64,000 bases of DNA from CAVORB01 sp963736235 (GCA_963736235.1 CAVTOR010000006.1:316489-380488); one strand, 5' to 3'. Counted from the stretch's first letter, positions 1 to 9,393 are shown. Numbers and translations: made by a program. The notes: a model not told the origin generated them from the letters alone.

Positions 1-1
1 C

Positions 2-919
2 CAGGAATTCACCAACGACGTGTCGCTTTTCGAGGAGCTGCTAACCTCCTTCGAGCAGTCGATGAGCGAGCAGCAGCGGCGAACCGATACCACGGAGCAG
101 CGCACCCAGGATGCTGCCCGCGGACGGGAGAAGCTGCAATTAGCAAAGCGCAGAGCCAATCACCAGATTCAGCTCCTGCTACAGAACGGCCCACTGCCAC
201 CCCAGGTCGTTGCCTTCCTGAGCAAGACCTGGATGGATCACCTGGTGTTCATCCTCCTTCGCGACGAGCACGAGGACCGTGGGGACGCGTGGAAACAGGC
301 CGTGACGACCGCCGAGGACCTGTTCTCCCTCTTCGACCCTGATGTTGAGGCAACCGAACGGAAGCGGCGTCACGCGTCCATCCCGACGCTGCGCGAGGAG
401 ATCAACGCCGCAATTCAACACACTGGCAGCTACACGCATGCGACGCTAGACGCCCTCTACTCACTGCTGGATGCACCCGATACTTGGGACGAAAAGGCGG
501 CAGAACGTGCCGCCGAGTCTGCGCCTCCGGCACAAAAGCTGGAACCGCCGCCCGCACTCGCCGACGGCCCGTCGACAGCCGACGAGCAGATCAGCGAGAA
601 GGAACAGGCAGTCATCAAACGACTGCGTAAGATGAAGTTCGGAACCTGGTTCGAATTCAGCGGGGAGTCCGGCGGACCGTCACGCAGAATCAAGCTCTCT
701 TGGCTCAGCCCCTTGACCGCCACCTGTATGTTCGTGGATCGATCGGGCATGCAGGCGGAGATCAAGACCCTCCACGAGCTCGCCCAGGAGATCCTGGCGG
801 GTCGCGCAAAAGTCATCCCGCGGCCCAAGCATCCGTTTATCGAGCGGGCGATGGTCTCCATCCGCAAAATGCTGCAGAGCGAGGACAAGAAACCCGCGCC
901 AGCCCCCAGTCAGAGCTGA
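2..919 (+). CDS. DUF1631 family protein, C-terminal part (truncated by window edge)
   Basis: The reading frame is open from base 2, so the GTG at 20 is internal and the gene enters from upstream. The visible ~305 residues are hydrophilic and helical, with a Pro/Ala-rich linker near residues 165-190. A basic C-terminal domain follows (LRKMKFGTWFEF, then IKLSWLSPLTATCMFVDRSG), which looks like a PilZ-type beta barrel. This matches the end of the DUF1631 family (full length usually 700-800 residues), found in gammaproteobacteria and of unknown function. A PilZ-like fold suggests, but does not show, cyclic-di-GMP or regulatory binding. No partner gene follows on this strand. Confidence 0.7.
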   Translation, partial: QEFTNDVSLFEELLTSFEQSMSEQQRRTDTTEQRTQDAARGREKLQLAKRRANHQIQLLLQNGPLPPQVVAFLSKTWMDHLVFILLRDEHEDRGDAWKQAVTTAEDLFSLFDPDVEATERKRRHASIPTLREEINAAIQHTGSYTHATLDALYSLLDAPDTWDEKAAERAAESAPPAQKLEPPPALADGPSTADEQISEKEQAVIKRLRKMKFGTWFEFSGESGGPSRRIKLSWLSPLTATCMFVDRSGMQAEIKTLHELAQEILAGRAKVIPRPKHPFIERAMVSIRKMLQSEDKKPAPAPSQS

Positions 920-1096
920 CACCAGCCAGAATGAGATCGGGGCGGTTTGCCCAGCGTTGCGTTGCGGGCAATGGCTTCCCTCCCCAATTAAGAGGTTGTT
1001 CGCGCAGCGCGGAAGTGGACCGAAACAGAAGTTGGATCTGAGCGGTTGCGGCAAAGGTACGGACTATCCCCACGCGGGATGAGGGCGGCCCACCCC

Positions 1097-1744
1097 TCAG
1101 GAACCTGCCGATGCTCTTTCAGCCCACAGGAACTGCAAGACCTTACGCACGTAACGCTGCGTCTCTGGATAGGGCGGAATGCGATTACCGTACTTCATGA
1201 CCGCATTCTCCCCGGCGTTGTAGGCCGCGAGCGCCAGGCGGAGATCCTGCTCGAACAAGTCGAGCAAATGCCGCAAGTAGGTGGCACCTCCCCGCATGTT
1301 CTGCTCCGGGTCCCAGATATCCTGCACGTTGAACCGCTTGGCGGTTGCCGGCATCAGCTGCATGAGTCCGATGGCACCCGCCGAGGAAACCGCGGAAGGA
1401 TTGTAGGCGGATTCCGTCCGCACCACAGCGTGGAGCAGTTCCGGATGCAAGCCGTGTCGGCGCGCGGTGCGTTCGATCAGATGTGCGTAGTCCGCACGTC
1501 TCGCCGTCGATTTTCGCGGCGAAACCGGCGCCCGCCGCCGTCCGATAGCGACGATCTTCTTGCTATTCTCCGAGATCAGCTTCTTGCTCGTCCGCTTCCA
1601 TTCGAGGCGATACTGCTTTCCCTGTAGCGGCGCATCCGTGAAATAGATCATGCCTTGGCTATCGACGTACTTATACACGTCGGCACCCACAGGGGCGGCG
1701 GCCAGGAACAGAAGCACGAATAGTCCAAACTTTGCGCCAGTCAT
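1097..1744 (-). CDS. Lytic transglycosylase with N-terminal DUF4124 domain
   Basis: A periplasmic murein hydrolase that should cleave the MurNAc-GlcNAc bond. From the ATG at 1744 the protein opens with a signal peptide (MTGAKFGLFVLLFLAAAPVGA). A short DUF4124 domain follows (DVYKYVDSQGMIYFTDAP), and then an SLT domain. The SLT domain carries the catalytic Glu in VRTESAYNP, the motifs GAIGLMQLMPATAKRF and ALAAYNAGENAV, and a closing PYPETQRYVRKVL. An upstream in-frame start at 1798 would put 18 basic residues before the signal peptide, so 1744 is preferred. It stands alone. The family is well known; the exact cell-wall role cannot be told from sequence. Confidence 0.9.
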   Translation of the reverse strand: MTGAKFGLFVLLFLAAAPVGADVYKYVDSQGMIYFTDAPLQGKQYRLEWKRTSKKLISENSKKIVAIGRRRAPVSPRKSTARRADYAHLIERTARRHGLHPELLHAVVRTESAYNPSAVSSAGAIGLMQLMPATAKRFNVQDIWDPEQNMRGGATYLRHLLDLFEQDLRLALAAYNAGENAVMKYGNRIPPYPETQRYVRKVLQFLWAERASAGS

Positions 1745-1879
1745 CGCTCGCTTCCGCGCAGACTTTATCTCCGGGCTGGAGCCGCAACGTCTGCTCATAT
1801 TTGGGGTGGATCATAACCCCCGAGATAAGAGATTACCAAACAGCAAACCCGACCTTGATCAACTAAAGCTGAATTAAGA

Positions 1880-1913
1880 TGCTGATTATTGGCCATCCTG
1901 GCCGAAATCAGCA
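1880..1913. repeat. Dispersed hairpin repeat, copy 1
   Basis: A 34-base nested palindrome. Outer arms TGCTGATT and AATCAGCA enclose inner arms GGCCA and TGGCC around a TCC loop. A second, slightly degenerate copy lies at 27350-27381 with the same core (ATTGGCCATCCTGGC, then AAATCAGCACG). Both sit between genes, so this is probably a genome-wide REP-like element (inference). Confidence 0.6.
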
Positions 1914-2014
1914 CGCCACGTCCATGTGCCGCGCGAGGCGCTGACTTCATTAGCGTTTCGCCTGCAATCGCAGGTGTGCAATCAAAGGACGTCTCTTACC
2001 TTTCATGGCGACCT

Positions 2015-2623
2015 TCAAGCGCCCCACCCTTGGCGCAGACGCTCCCGATTCATGGCCAGCCACTGGACCCCGATAATGGTCAAGGCAGTGTCAATTCCGC
2101 CGGTGAACAATCTCTGAATCGCGGACGCCGCATCGACAACGACCACTCGCGTGTCTTCGCCCTCTCCATCCACGCCGAATGTACCCCCCGCTGCCGACGC
2201 GTCGACGCAACCACAGAAGAGTCGTACCCGTTCGACGGAGGTCCCAGGACTGACATAGTAACTGCCGATTGCTTCCAAGCATTCGACTTGGCATCCCGCC
2301 TCCTCCATTGCCTCGCGCCGAACGACTGACGCCGGGTCCTCGCCATCCATGACCACGCCGCCTACAGGCTCCAAGGTCCATGCGCCGGGACCGGCCTCCA
2401 AGGCACCGATTCGAAATTGCTCAACCAGCACCAACTGGTCGCGCCGCGGGTCATACAGCATCGCCGCTACTGCATTCAGAGCCTCCATTCGCTCGCGGAC
2501 AAGAATGCGACTCCACCCGCCGGCGAAAAGGCTGTGTCTAACACGATAACGAACGAGTTTGAAAAAGCCCTCGAAACAGGCCTCGTTCCCGATCACGTCA
2601 ATTGCATATTTCATCTGATTCAT
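2015..2623 (-). CDS. nudF: Nudix hydrolase, ADP-ribose pyrophosphatase type
   Basis: A cytoplasmic hydrolase expected to split ADP-ribose into AMP and ribose-5-phosphate. The Nudix box is complete: GGVVMDGEDPASVVRREAM followed by EEAGC, containing the G-x5-E-x7-R-E-x2-E-E-x-G pattern around residues 88-111. The N-terminal strand region (FFKLVRYRVRHSLFAGGW) and the phrase LVEQFRIGALE are typical of NudF/YffH-type ADP-ribose pyrophosphatases. The length of 202 residues fits the family. The ATG at 2623 is the first start. The gene is monocistronic and divergent from the DUF882 gene. Substrate is inferred from family only. Confidence 0.85.
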   Translation of the reverse strand: MNQMKYAIDVIGNEACFEGFFKLVRYRVRHSLFAGGWSRILVRERMEALNAVAAMLYDPRRDQLVLVEQFRIGALEAGPGAWTLEPVGGVVMDGEDPASVVRREAMEEAGCQVECLEAIGSYYVSPGTSVERVRLFCGCVDASAAGGTFGVDGEGEDTRVVVVDAASAIQRLFTGGIDTALTIIGVQWLAMNRERLRQGWGA

Positions 2624-2716
2624 TCAGCTAGCAAAGGGTCGAAATTCAGCATTCGGTTACTCAAACACACGCTTAAATCAATTGCTCGAATTTTGGCGCC
2701 TTTGGACGATTTGGTG

Positions 2717-2744
2717 TTGCAATCCCGTGTCAACACAATATAAT
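2717..2744 (+). promoter_or_regulatory. Sigma70-type promoter for the DUF882 gene
   Basis: TTGCAA (2717-2722) and TATAAT (2739-2744) are separated by 16 bases and lie about 40 bases upstream of the ATG at 2782. The -10 box is a perfect consensus in an otherwise GC-rich genome. Confidence 0.55.
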
Positions 2745-2781
2745 GCGCCCATCTGCAACAGCGGCCACGATTGAGGTAACT

Positions 2782-3309
2782 ATGAACCGGCGACACTTCC
2801 TCGGACTCGCCCTCTCAGCAGCAGTACCTCCCGCCTTCGCAAAAAAACAAAATAGCCAGCCCCGCATCCTCTCTCTACGCCATCTTCACACAGACGAAAA
2901 GCTCCGAATCATCTATCGCGTCGGAGACCGCTATCAACGCGATGCCCTACAGAAGCTCGGCCATTTTCTCCGTGATTTCCGCTCGGGGGAATCAACCGTC
3001 ATCGACCCGAAGCTATTCGACATACTCTATGACGTGAAGGAGAGAATGGGCCACCCCGACGGGGTATTCGAGGTCTTTAGCGCGTTCCGTTCACCCGGAA
3101 CCAACGCCATGTTGCGGAAGACCTCTCGCGGCGTTGCCAAAGGCAGCCTGCATGTGTCCGGTCGCGCGGTGGACATTCGTCTCGACGGAGCCTCCTTGCG
3201 AAAGGTCCGCGACTCCGCCGTGGCATTGCACCGTGGCGGCGTCGGCTACTATCCGAGGTCGAACTTCGTTCACCTCGACACGGGCAGTGTCAGACGGTGG
3301 GGCGCTTGA
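2782..3309 (+). CDS. DUF882 / YcbK-like M15 family peptidase with Tat signal
   Basis: A probable cell-wall peptidase exported by the Tat pathway. The ATG at 2782 follows a GAGG ribosome site. The N-terminus reads MNRRHFLGLALSAAVPPAFA: twin arginines, a hydrophobic core and an A-x-A cleavage site. The mature part holds the M15 metal-binding pattern: His and Asp in SLHVSGRAVDIRL (about residues 130-142) and the second His in NFVHLDTG near the end. The FSAFRSPGTNAMLRK motif is also typical of the family. The length of 175 residues is normal for YcbK-like proteins. An upstream in-frame ATG at 2743 would bury the Tat motif, so it was rejected. Confidence 0.88.
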   Translation: MNRRHFLGLALSAAVPPAFAKKQNSQPRILSLRHLHTDEKLRIIYRVGDRYQRDALQKLGHFLRDFRSGESTVIDPKLFDILYDVKERMGHPDGVFEVFSAFRSPGTNAMLRKTSRGVAKGSLHVSGRAVDIRLDGASLRKVRDSAVALHRGGVGYYPRSNFVHLDTGSVRRWGA

Positions 3310-3502
3310 GTCAGACCGCCTGACTGCTTTCTGGTCTCAGACAGTCCTCGCAAGGCGCTCGCCTCAGACAACCAGTATCCCGCTATGCGAGATTCGCGGC
3401 TCTGGTCAGCCACATGAAGGAAGACCGTAGAAGGGCCGGATAGGACTTAAATCTTTCTCCAGAAATGATTTGTATCTGATTGTTTAAAATACAAATCAAA
3501 AA

Positions 3503-4024
3503 TCACGGCCCGACGGATATTGATGCCGGCGGATTCGCCTTCACCGATCCGATCTCCGCTTCCGGATGATGCCGTAGGATGGCGCCACGCACCTCGTCCA
3601 CACGTTGGCGAGGCACGTCCACCATCAACAACAGTTTGCCCTCCGACAAGGCGCGCTGAAACGCATCGAGCTGGTGGTTGTGCTCCTGACTGCCAAGCAA
3701 AGAAGTGATCAGGGCTCCAAACCCTGCCCCTGCGGCCATGCCGGCGAGCAAGGCGCCGCCCCCGATCACGATGCCCGCGGGCGGGAAAGCCACGGCTAGC
3801 AATCCGCCCAACAGCCCCGCAACACCCCCCAGCCCGATACCCCAATCGATGCCGTGCGCCAACTCGGTGCGCTGCCACACACTGGCCTCCGGCAAGTCCT
3901 TGAGCTCATGACTCAACCCCGCGATGACGTGCAGATGGCTGGCCGGAATCTCCGCCCCCTCGAGTTCCGCCACGACCGCCCGGCAACTCTCCTCGGTTGG
4001 CAGCAATACATGGACTCTCCTCAC
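3503..4024 (-). CDS. Glycine-rich membrane protein (DUF1269-like), unknown function
   Basis: I do not recognise a specific function. The GTG at 4024 was chosen because GGGAGGT lies at ideal spacing upstream and the conserved-looking strand RRVHVLLPTEESCRAVVAEL starts right there. A longer frame to 4123 adds residues unlike a protein start. The N-terminal ~45 residues look like a small alpha/beta domain. A Gly/Ala-rich hydrophobic hairpin follows (about residues 62-108, IGLGGVAGLLGGLLAVAF and AGIVIGGGALLAGMAAGAG), then a second alpha/beta segment (KLLLMVDVPRQRVDEVRGAI). This layout resembles DUF1269/TM1812-type stress membrane proteins. It is probably an inner-membrane protein; the role is unknown. 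Confidence 0.65.
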   Translation of the reverse strand: MRRVHVLLPTEESCRAVVAELEGAEIPASHLHVIAGLSHELKDLPEASVWQRTELAHGIDWGIGLGGVAGLLGGLLAVAFPPAGIVIGGGALLAGMAAGAGFGALITSLLGSQEHNHQLDAFQRALSEGKLLLMVDVPRQRVDEVRGAILRHHPEAEIGSVKANPPASISVGP

Positions 4025-4186
4025 TCCCCACCTCCCTTCTGCTGAATACAGCGCCCAACGCGGCCCAATTAACCGGATGGCGCGTAGAAGTGGACTTCCT
4101 TGGGCCCAGTTCAGAAAGCCCATTTCCTTCCGGACGCCGGGTTATCCAAGTTCCCCTGTTGCCGCGATCCCCTACCCCGAATTACT

Positions 4187-6073
4187 TCAACTCACGGCGG
4201 CGTGGCCGAACTCAAGAATATCCGGGTGCCCGCCGCAGCTAAGCTCCAAGGCGATGGGGACGTCCTGGGGGAATCGTTGCGCGACGACCCAAATCTGGAC
4301 GATGTTGTCGCTCAACTCAGGAAGCAGTCTTAGCGCACCGCGCATCCTGGATCCGTCGAAAAACGCGAACGGCTCGTCTAGGAAGGTGAACTGCCGACCC
4401 TTGACGAAGCGTGCCACCAGTTCCTCGGCCAGCGAAAAGCGCAACGCGAGGAGCGTCTGGCGCTGCATCCCGCTGGAGATCTCGTCGGAACCGAGAAAGC
4501 CGCGCTTGTCCTCCGAATAGACGCGCACCTGCAGGTCCTCGTCCACCTCGAGGTGCCCGTAGCGCCCCTCGGTCAATCTCGGCAAGGTCCTGCCGACACT
4601 GGCGTGCAACTGGCGTTTAAAGAGATCAGAAATGCGCTCGGTCGCCCCCTCCAGCAGCTTGCAGGCTAGTCGGCGTGTGCCGAGGCCCTCCAGCAACACT
4701 TCCTGTTTTTTCTCAAGAATCTCTTTTTCATATTTATTTTTGTTAAGTTTTTCTCTATTTTTCGTCGCTCTATCGAACGCGTCTTCCAGAATCCGATGTT
4801 GTCCCTTAAGCTCCTCTAGCAACCGACCGAGCCATGCACTCTCGTGCTGCGTGGCTGCGCGCACCTCCCCCGGAGAGGCCTCCAGCGCCAAGATCCGCCG
4901 GGCCAGGCGAGCGCGCCGCTCCGCGTCCGGCTTGTCCACCGGCGTAACCCCCTGCAACGACACCTCCCCTGGCATGGGCAAATCATCGGCCTTCGCATCC
5001 ACCCTGCCGTCGGCGGCAGTACCAAGCTCGTCGATGCGTAGCAGCACGCCGGAGAGTCGGCGTCCCCGCGCGCGCCGCTTACGGTCCTGCAGAGCCAGCG
5101 CGAGGCTCCAGATCAGAACAAGGACGAGCAGAATCCCGAGGGCGACAGCCCCGTAGGCCGCGGCCGTTTCCGCGGGTAGACCCGGTGTAGCCACGAGTCC
5201 CTCCAACGATTCCCGAAGCGCTGAAACGGGCCACAGCCGCGGATGAAACCGCAGCAGAAACCAGGTTCCCGCGACGCCAAGGACCGCGAGCAGAAGCAGA
5301 CTTTGGGTCAGACTCACCACTCCACGCCGGAATCCGTGCATGCGCGTTCGGCGGCTGGCCTCGCAGTATGCCTCGTTCGCGGCGTTGAGCTGGTCGATGC
5401 GTCTCCCGACCTCCTGCTCCCGTTCGTTGGTCTGGGCAACCGACGCCTTGGGAATCGTCGGATCGGCGGAATCAGCCTCGAGAAGGCGACGCCCTTCCTC
5501 AATCTCGGCGAGGCGTGTCTCGATGTCCCGTAGCGATTGCTCGTCCCGCTCCACCTCCTGGCGCAGATCCCTGGCGCAGCGATCAAGGAGTGAGATCCCC
5601 GCCAGCCGTTTCACCGTCGGGCTGTGCGGATGGGGGGCGGTGATCTCGCGCTGGGCGAGATAGAAGGTCTCGACGTACTCGTCAAAGCCAAAGCCGAGGA
5701 GCCGCCGCAACCGATCGTTGACCGCTTCCGGTCCGCGGGCCAGCGGCGGCTCGGGCTGATCGCCGGAGCTGAGACGCGCCGACTCCTCGCCGTCGCCATC
5801 CAGCTGTCGCTGAACCTCGTACTCACTCCCGCCGGCCGCGAAGCGAATGGTGACGGCGCCGCGTGGGGCGCCCCAACGCAGCAGCTTGCGCAACCGGGTT
5901 GGGTCCAGGGCGTAGGTGCGCCCGAACAACGCAAAGCAGATGATCTCGCCGATCGCGCTTTTTCCGGTCTCGTTTTCCCCGCTGACCGCAATGATGCCAC
6001 GCTCCGGAAGATCGGTCAGACGCAGCGTCCGGTACTTGAGAATATTCTCCGCCGCCAGAGCGCGAATGATCAT
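4187..6073 (-). CDS. YhaN/SbcC-like AAA ATPase with internal membrane segments
   Basis: An SMC-like ATPase of the RecF/SbcC superfamily. The N-terminus carries a Walker A (GENETGKSAIGE, about residues 33-44). The C-terminus carries a signature-like ISSGMQRQTLLALRFSLAEE and a Walker B FTFLDEPFAFFD. Between them are coiled coils and two strongly hydrophobic stretches: SLLLLAVLGVAGTWFLL near residue 260 and AVALGILLVLVLIWSLALAL near residue 315. That layout is found in YhaN-type proteins, though at 628 residues this one is short. SbcC and YhaN ATPases normally work with an SbcD/YhaO nuclease. None is adjacent; instead the start overlaps a 71-codon gene by ATGA. A role in DNA-end or envelope-associated repair is inference. 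Confidence 0.75.
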   Translation of the reverse strand: MIIRALAAENILKYRTLRLTDLPERGIIAVSGENETGKSAIGEIICFALFGRTYALDPTRLRKLLRWGAPRGAVTIRFAAGGSEYEVQRQLDGDGEESARLSSGDQPEPPLARGPEAVNDRLRRLLGFGFDEYVETFYLAQREITAPHPHSPTVKRLAGISLLDRCARDLRQEVERDEQSLRDIETRLAEIEEGRRLLEADSADPTIPKASVAQTNEREQEVGRRIDQLNAANEAYCEASRRTRMHGFRRGVVSLTQSLLLLAVLGVAGTWFLLRFHPRLWPVSALRESLEGLVATPGLPAETAAAYGAVALGILLVLVLIWSLALALQDRKRRARGRRLSGVLLRIDELGTAADGRVDAKADDLPMPGEVSLQGVTPVDKPDAERRARLARRILALEASPGEVRAATQHESAWLGRLLEELKGQHRILEDAFDRATKNREKLNKNKYEKEILEKKQEVLLEGLGTRRLACKLLEGATERISDLFKRQLHASVGRTLPRLTEGRYGHLEVDEDLQVRVYSEDKRGFLGSDEISSGMQRQTLLALRFSLAEELVARFVKGRQFTFLDEPFAFFDGSRMRGALRLLPELSDNIVQIWVVAQRFPQDVPIALELSCGGHPDILEFGHAAVS

Positions 6074-6285
6074 TGCCCTTCGCCTCGCTCCAATGCCCGG
6101 AGCCGTTCCAACGCAAGCTCCATGGCAGCGTGGAACCGTTGCTCGTCGAAGCCAGCGCCGGAGTCCCTTGCCCGCTCGAGCTCATCGCGGCAATAGTCGG
6201 CGAACGCGCGTGAGGGGCGGTCGTTGTCCTGTTCACTCGACTTTCGACCGAAGGGGAACCGAATCATCGACGCACCTGCTCGCAC
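6070..6285 (-). CDS. Small protein translationally coupled to the AAA ATPase
   Basis: A 65-71 residue protein of unknown function. It is hydrophilic and mostly helical (RAFADYCRDELERARDSG, then AAMELALERLRALE). Its TGA overlaps the ATG of the ATPase gene as ATGA, which implies translational coupling and a shared function. Two starts are possible: GTG at 6285 or ATG at 6267 (MIRFPFGRKSSEQDN). The ATG looks more natural and has AGG upstream. No domain is recognised. Confidence 0.6.
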   Translation of the reverse strand: MRAGASMIRFPFGRKSSEQDNDRPSRAFADYCRDELERARDSGAGFDEQRFHAAMELALERLRALERGEGQ

Positions 6286-6366
6286 ACGGACTGCCTCACT
6301 ACCATTCCCTGCATTGTCCAGATTTTCAGAGCGGTTGCCAGGCTCCCCCGGCCTCCTCGAATGCCG

Positions 6367-8193
6367 TCACTCCAACACCCGGAAGTAGCAGGTGAGCTCC
6401 GGAACATCGACCTCCCGCGCCGCCAGTCCTAACCTTGCGTTGAGCGGCGGATCGCCACGCAGACGGACCCTCGCCTCCAGCGCGACCTCCGGGATCAGAA
6501 CCACCGACTTGCGCTCCTCCTTCGCGACCAGAACCCCCTCTCCGCGCCACTTCTCCTGGCCACGCAACCAAACCAGCTTCCAGTGCTGATTCGACAGGCG
6601 CTCGGCGCGCCGTACCGCGGCCCCCGCGGCCTCCGCCTCACCTACGCGCCGCGCCACCTCCTCGGTATCGAGTGGTACCGAGCCGGCCAGGTGCGACCGG
6701 ATCTGCTGATGAACCAGGAGATCGGAGTAACGGCGGAGCGGGCTGGTCGCGCGGGTATAGATCGGGAGGCCCAAGCCGAAGTGGGGTGCGGGCTCACCAA
6801 CGAGGCGCGAAGGCTTGAAACGGCGGCGATACGCGTACATGGCGGCCATGTCCTCGGGCCGCTCGACCTTGTCTGGCGCCGGTTGCGTGACGTAAGGGAT
6901 GGCGATGCCTTTGTCCTGACCGAATCGGGCCGCCGTCTCCCCGGCCATGAGCATGGCATCGGTCACCAGGTTCCGGCTGCGCAGGCGTGGCAGCGGCCGA
7001 ATGACCACCTCCCCCTCGTTGACCCGCACGCTGACCTCGGGCAGCTCGATTCTCGCCGCGTCCTGGGCATGACGGCGGACACGAAAACGCTGGACCATCG
7101 ATTCGAGGGACGCGAAGGGCTCCTCTCCCATGCGGTCCTCGACCTCCTCGTAGCTCAAACGCTGCACCCGCACCCAAGTTCGACGGATTTCGATGTCGGA
7201 CAGCTCGCCGGATTCCGAGCATCGAAATCCGAACGACAGCGCCGGGGAGATCTCCCGCAGGCCCAGGCCCAACCGCAGGGTGACCTCCTCGGGCAGCATA
7301 TTGACGGTGCGCTCCGGCATGTACTGATTGGCGCCGCGGGAACGCGCCTCGCGGTCCAGCTCGCTGTCCGGCGTGACCAAGGCCGCGACGTCTGCGACGT
7401 GCACCCAGAGCCTGTCACCATCCAGGCTGACCGCATCGTCGGGGTCCCGGTTGCCCTCATCGTCAATGGCATAGGCCGAGAGATGACTCAAGTCCAGTCG
7501 ATCCTCTTCCGGCAGGTCGGGCACGTCCAGATCCGGATCCGATTCCGGAAGACCATTGCGCGCCGGGTGAGGGTTGTGATCCGGCGCCCAATGGCCCACC
7601 TCGATCAGTGCGCGGTGCGCGTTCTGGGGCGTCTCCTGGTGGCCGAGGGCCTGCAGGATCCGGCTTCGCTCGGATCGTCCGTGCGCCAGGCGCTCCACCT
7701 CGACCAGGCGCTCCGCGTCTTCCGGCGCCGGACTCGACCGCGCCATGCGCTCGAGGAACTCCTGCCACGCGCGCTCCGATTCCGCCTTGGCCTCTCGCTG
7801 TGCCCGGTCCGCCTCCACCTGCTCCCGCGTGCGGACCTGAATCGCCGCCGGGCTACCGGCAAAATAGAGCCCTTCCGCCACGACTTTCCAGACCGACCAT
7901 GCCGTTGCGGGAGAGAACTCGTCGTAAGCGAGCTCCGCCAACTCCTTGAGGCTCGTCTCCCCGCCCTCGAGCAGCTCCCAGGCCGCGACCAGCTCGCCCT
8001 CCATCGGTGTCAGCTCGCCCAGGCTCTTGACCGGCCCCGGGTGCAGCAACTCGATGTCCTTGGGTCGGACCCGCTTGACTTGGCCGCCGTCGAGACCGAT
8101 CTCGATCTTCTCGCCGAGAGACAACACCCGCGCGGGGTGAGTCTTGTAGAGCACCAGGCTGTCCACCCGGACGTTGGGTTGATGAATACTCAA
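6367..8193 (-). CDS. RNase II/R family exoribonuclease (RNB domain)
   Basis: A 3'-5' exoribonuclease. The RNB catalytic domain is clear: YAIDDEGNRDPDDAVSLDGD (about residues 240-260) supplies the metal-binding Asp cluster, followed by LWVHVADVAALV. The RNB C-terminal signature TRATSPLRRYSDLLVHQQI lies near residue 490. The N-terminal ~200 residues form a helical, winged-helix-like region rather than two clear cold-shock domains. That makes the protein shorter (608 residues) than classical RNase R and similar to the RNB proteins of sulfur bacteria and cyanobacteria. The start is TTG at 8193 with AAGGAG some 13 bases further up. It faces ygfZ divergently. Confidence 0.88.
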   Translation of the reverse strand: MSIHQPNVRVDSLVLYKTHPARVLSLGEKIEIGLDGGQVKRVRPKDIELLHPGPVKSLGELTPMEGELVAAWELLEGGETSLKELAELAYDEFSPATAWSVWKVVAEGLYFAGSPAAIQVRTREQVEADRAQREAKAESERAWQEFLERMARSSPAPEDAERLVEVERLAHGRSERSRILQALGHQETPQNAHRALIEVGHWAPDHNPHPARNGLPESDPDLDVPDLPEEDRLDLSHLSAYAIDDEGNRDPDDAVSLDGDRLWVHVADVAALVTPDSELDREARSRGANQYMPERTVNMLPEEVTLRLGLGLREISPALSFGFRCSESGELSDIEIRRTWVRVQRLSYEEVEDRMGEEPFASLESMVQRFRVRRHAQDAARIELPEVSVRVNEGEVVIRPLPRLRSRNLVTDAMLMAGETAARFGQDKGIAIPYVTQPAPDKVERPEDMAAMYAYRRRFKPSRLVGEPAPHFGLGLPIYTRATSPLRRYSDLLVHQQIRSHLAGSVPLDTEEVARRVGEAEAAGAAVRRAERLSNQHWKLVWLRGQEKWRGEGVLVAKEERKSVVLIPEVALEARVRLRGDPPLNARLGLAAREVDVPELTCYFRVLE

Positions 8194-8364
8194 GGCCTCA
8201 CTATCTCTCCTTCGGGACAGACCGGCGATTGATGCCGCGCCTCCCGATCACTTCCGCGGTCCCGAAAGAGGCTGCGGTTTGGGTATGATACCCGGGCCCT
8301 TGTCGCCAGCCGCAACCAAGGAGCGCGCTGCCCCCAACCGACTTGTAGGGAGAACCCGATCAAC

Positions 8365-9393
8365 ATGAACCCGCAGTGGAAAACCTTCCTGGAATCTCGA
8401 TCGGCCGAGATCGACGATCAGGGCAACGTGATATTCCCCGGCGCCCCCGACAGCGCCGAATGCGCCCTGTGCGACCTCAGCCAGCTGGCGCTGATCGCCG
8501 TCTCCGGAGCCGACGCGGAGCACTTCCTCCAGGGGCAGCTCACCAACGACGTGCGCGAGCTGAGCGCGACCCACACCCAGCTCAGCGCCGCTTGCAGCCC
8601 CAAGGGCCGCATACTCACCGCCTTCCGCGTGCTGCGTCTGGACGATACCATCTATCTCCAGCTCCCGCGCACCAAGCTTGAGGCGACCTTGCAGCGCCTG
8701 CGCATGTTCGTGCTCCGCGCCCAAGTCAGGCTTGAGGTCGCCGATGATCTGACCTCACTCGGCCTCGCCGGCACCTGCGCCGATGCACTGCTGGCACCCG
8801 ACTTCGATGCCCTCCCCGCGCTTGAGAACGACATCGCGCGTAGCGGGGCGCTGGCGGCGATCCGAATGCCCGGGGCGACGCCACGTTTCCAGGTCATTGG
8901 CCCAACGAAGGTGATCTCTGATCTGTGGGACCGACTCGCGCCGAATGCGACGGTGGTGAGTCCCGACTACTGGCGATTGCTCGACATCCACGCCGGCATT
9001 CCGAGCGTCTATCCGGAGACGACGGACGCCTTTGTCCCCCAGATGGTCAACCTGCAGCTCATCGACGGGGTCAGCTTCACCAAGGGGTGCTATGCCGGTC
9101 AGGAGATCGTCGCCCGAATGCAGTACCTGGGCAAGCTGAAACGCCGCATGTACCGCGCCGAGGTGACGGCGGACACAGCGCCGAGGCCTGGGGATGAGCT
9201 GCATTCCGCGACCAGCAGCTCGGAGCAGGCCGCGGGCCGAATCGTCGACGTTTACCCCACCGGCCATGGCCGCTACGAGCTGCTCGCGGTGGTGGAGATC
9301 GCCGCTGCCGAAGCGGATGACATACGCCTCGGGGCGGACGGCCCGCGACTCACACTCGCGGAACCCCCTTACGGTTTCGACACGCGAGACTGA
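8365..9393 (+). CDS. ygfZ: tRNA-modifying / Fe-S assembly protein YgfZ
   Basis: A folate-binding protein related to the aminomethyltransferase GcvT, needed for activity of certain iron-sulfur enzymes such as MiaB. The family signature with the essential Cys is present as FTKGCYAGQEIVARMQYLGK, near residue 240. The N-terminal LCDLSQLALIAVSGADAEHF and the FLQGQLTNDV motif are also characteristic. The length of 342 residues is usual. The ATG at 8365 has AGGGAG about 12 bases upstream. It stands alone between divergent and convergent neighbours. Confidence 0.93.
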   Translation: MNPQWKTFLESRSAEIDDQGNVIFPGAPDSAECALCDLSQLALIAVSGADAEHFLQGQLTNDVRELSATHTQLSAACSPKGRILTAFRVLRLDDTIYLQLPRTKLEATLQRLRMFVLRAQVRLEVADDLTSLGLAGTCADALLAPDFDALPALENDIARSGALAAIRMPGATPRFQVIGPTKVISDLWDRLAPNATVVSPDYWRLLDIHAGIPSVYPETTDAFVPQMVNLQLIDGVSFTKGCYAGQEIVARMQYLGKLKRRMYRAEVTADTAPRPGDELHSATSSSEQAAGRIVDVYPTGHGRYELLAVVEIAAAEADDIRLGADGPRLTLAEPPYGFDTRD

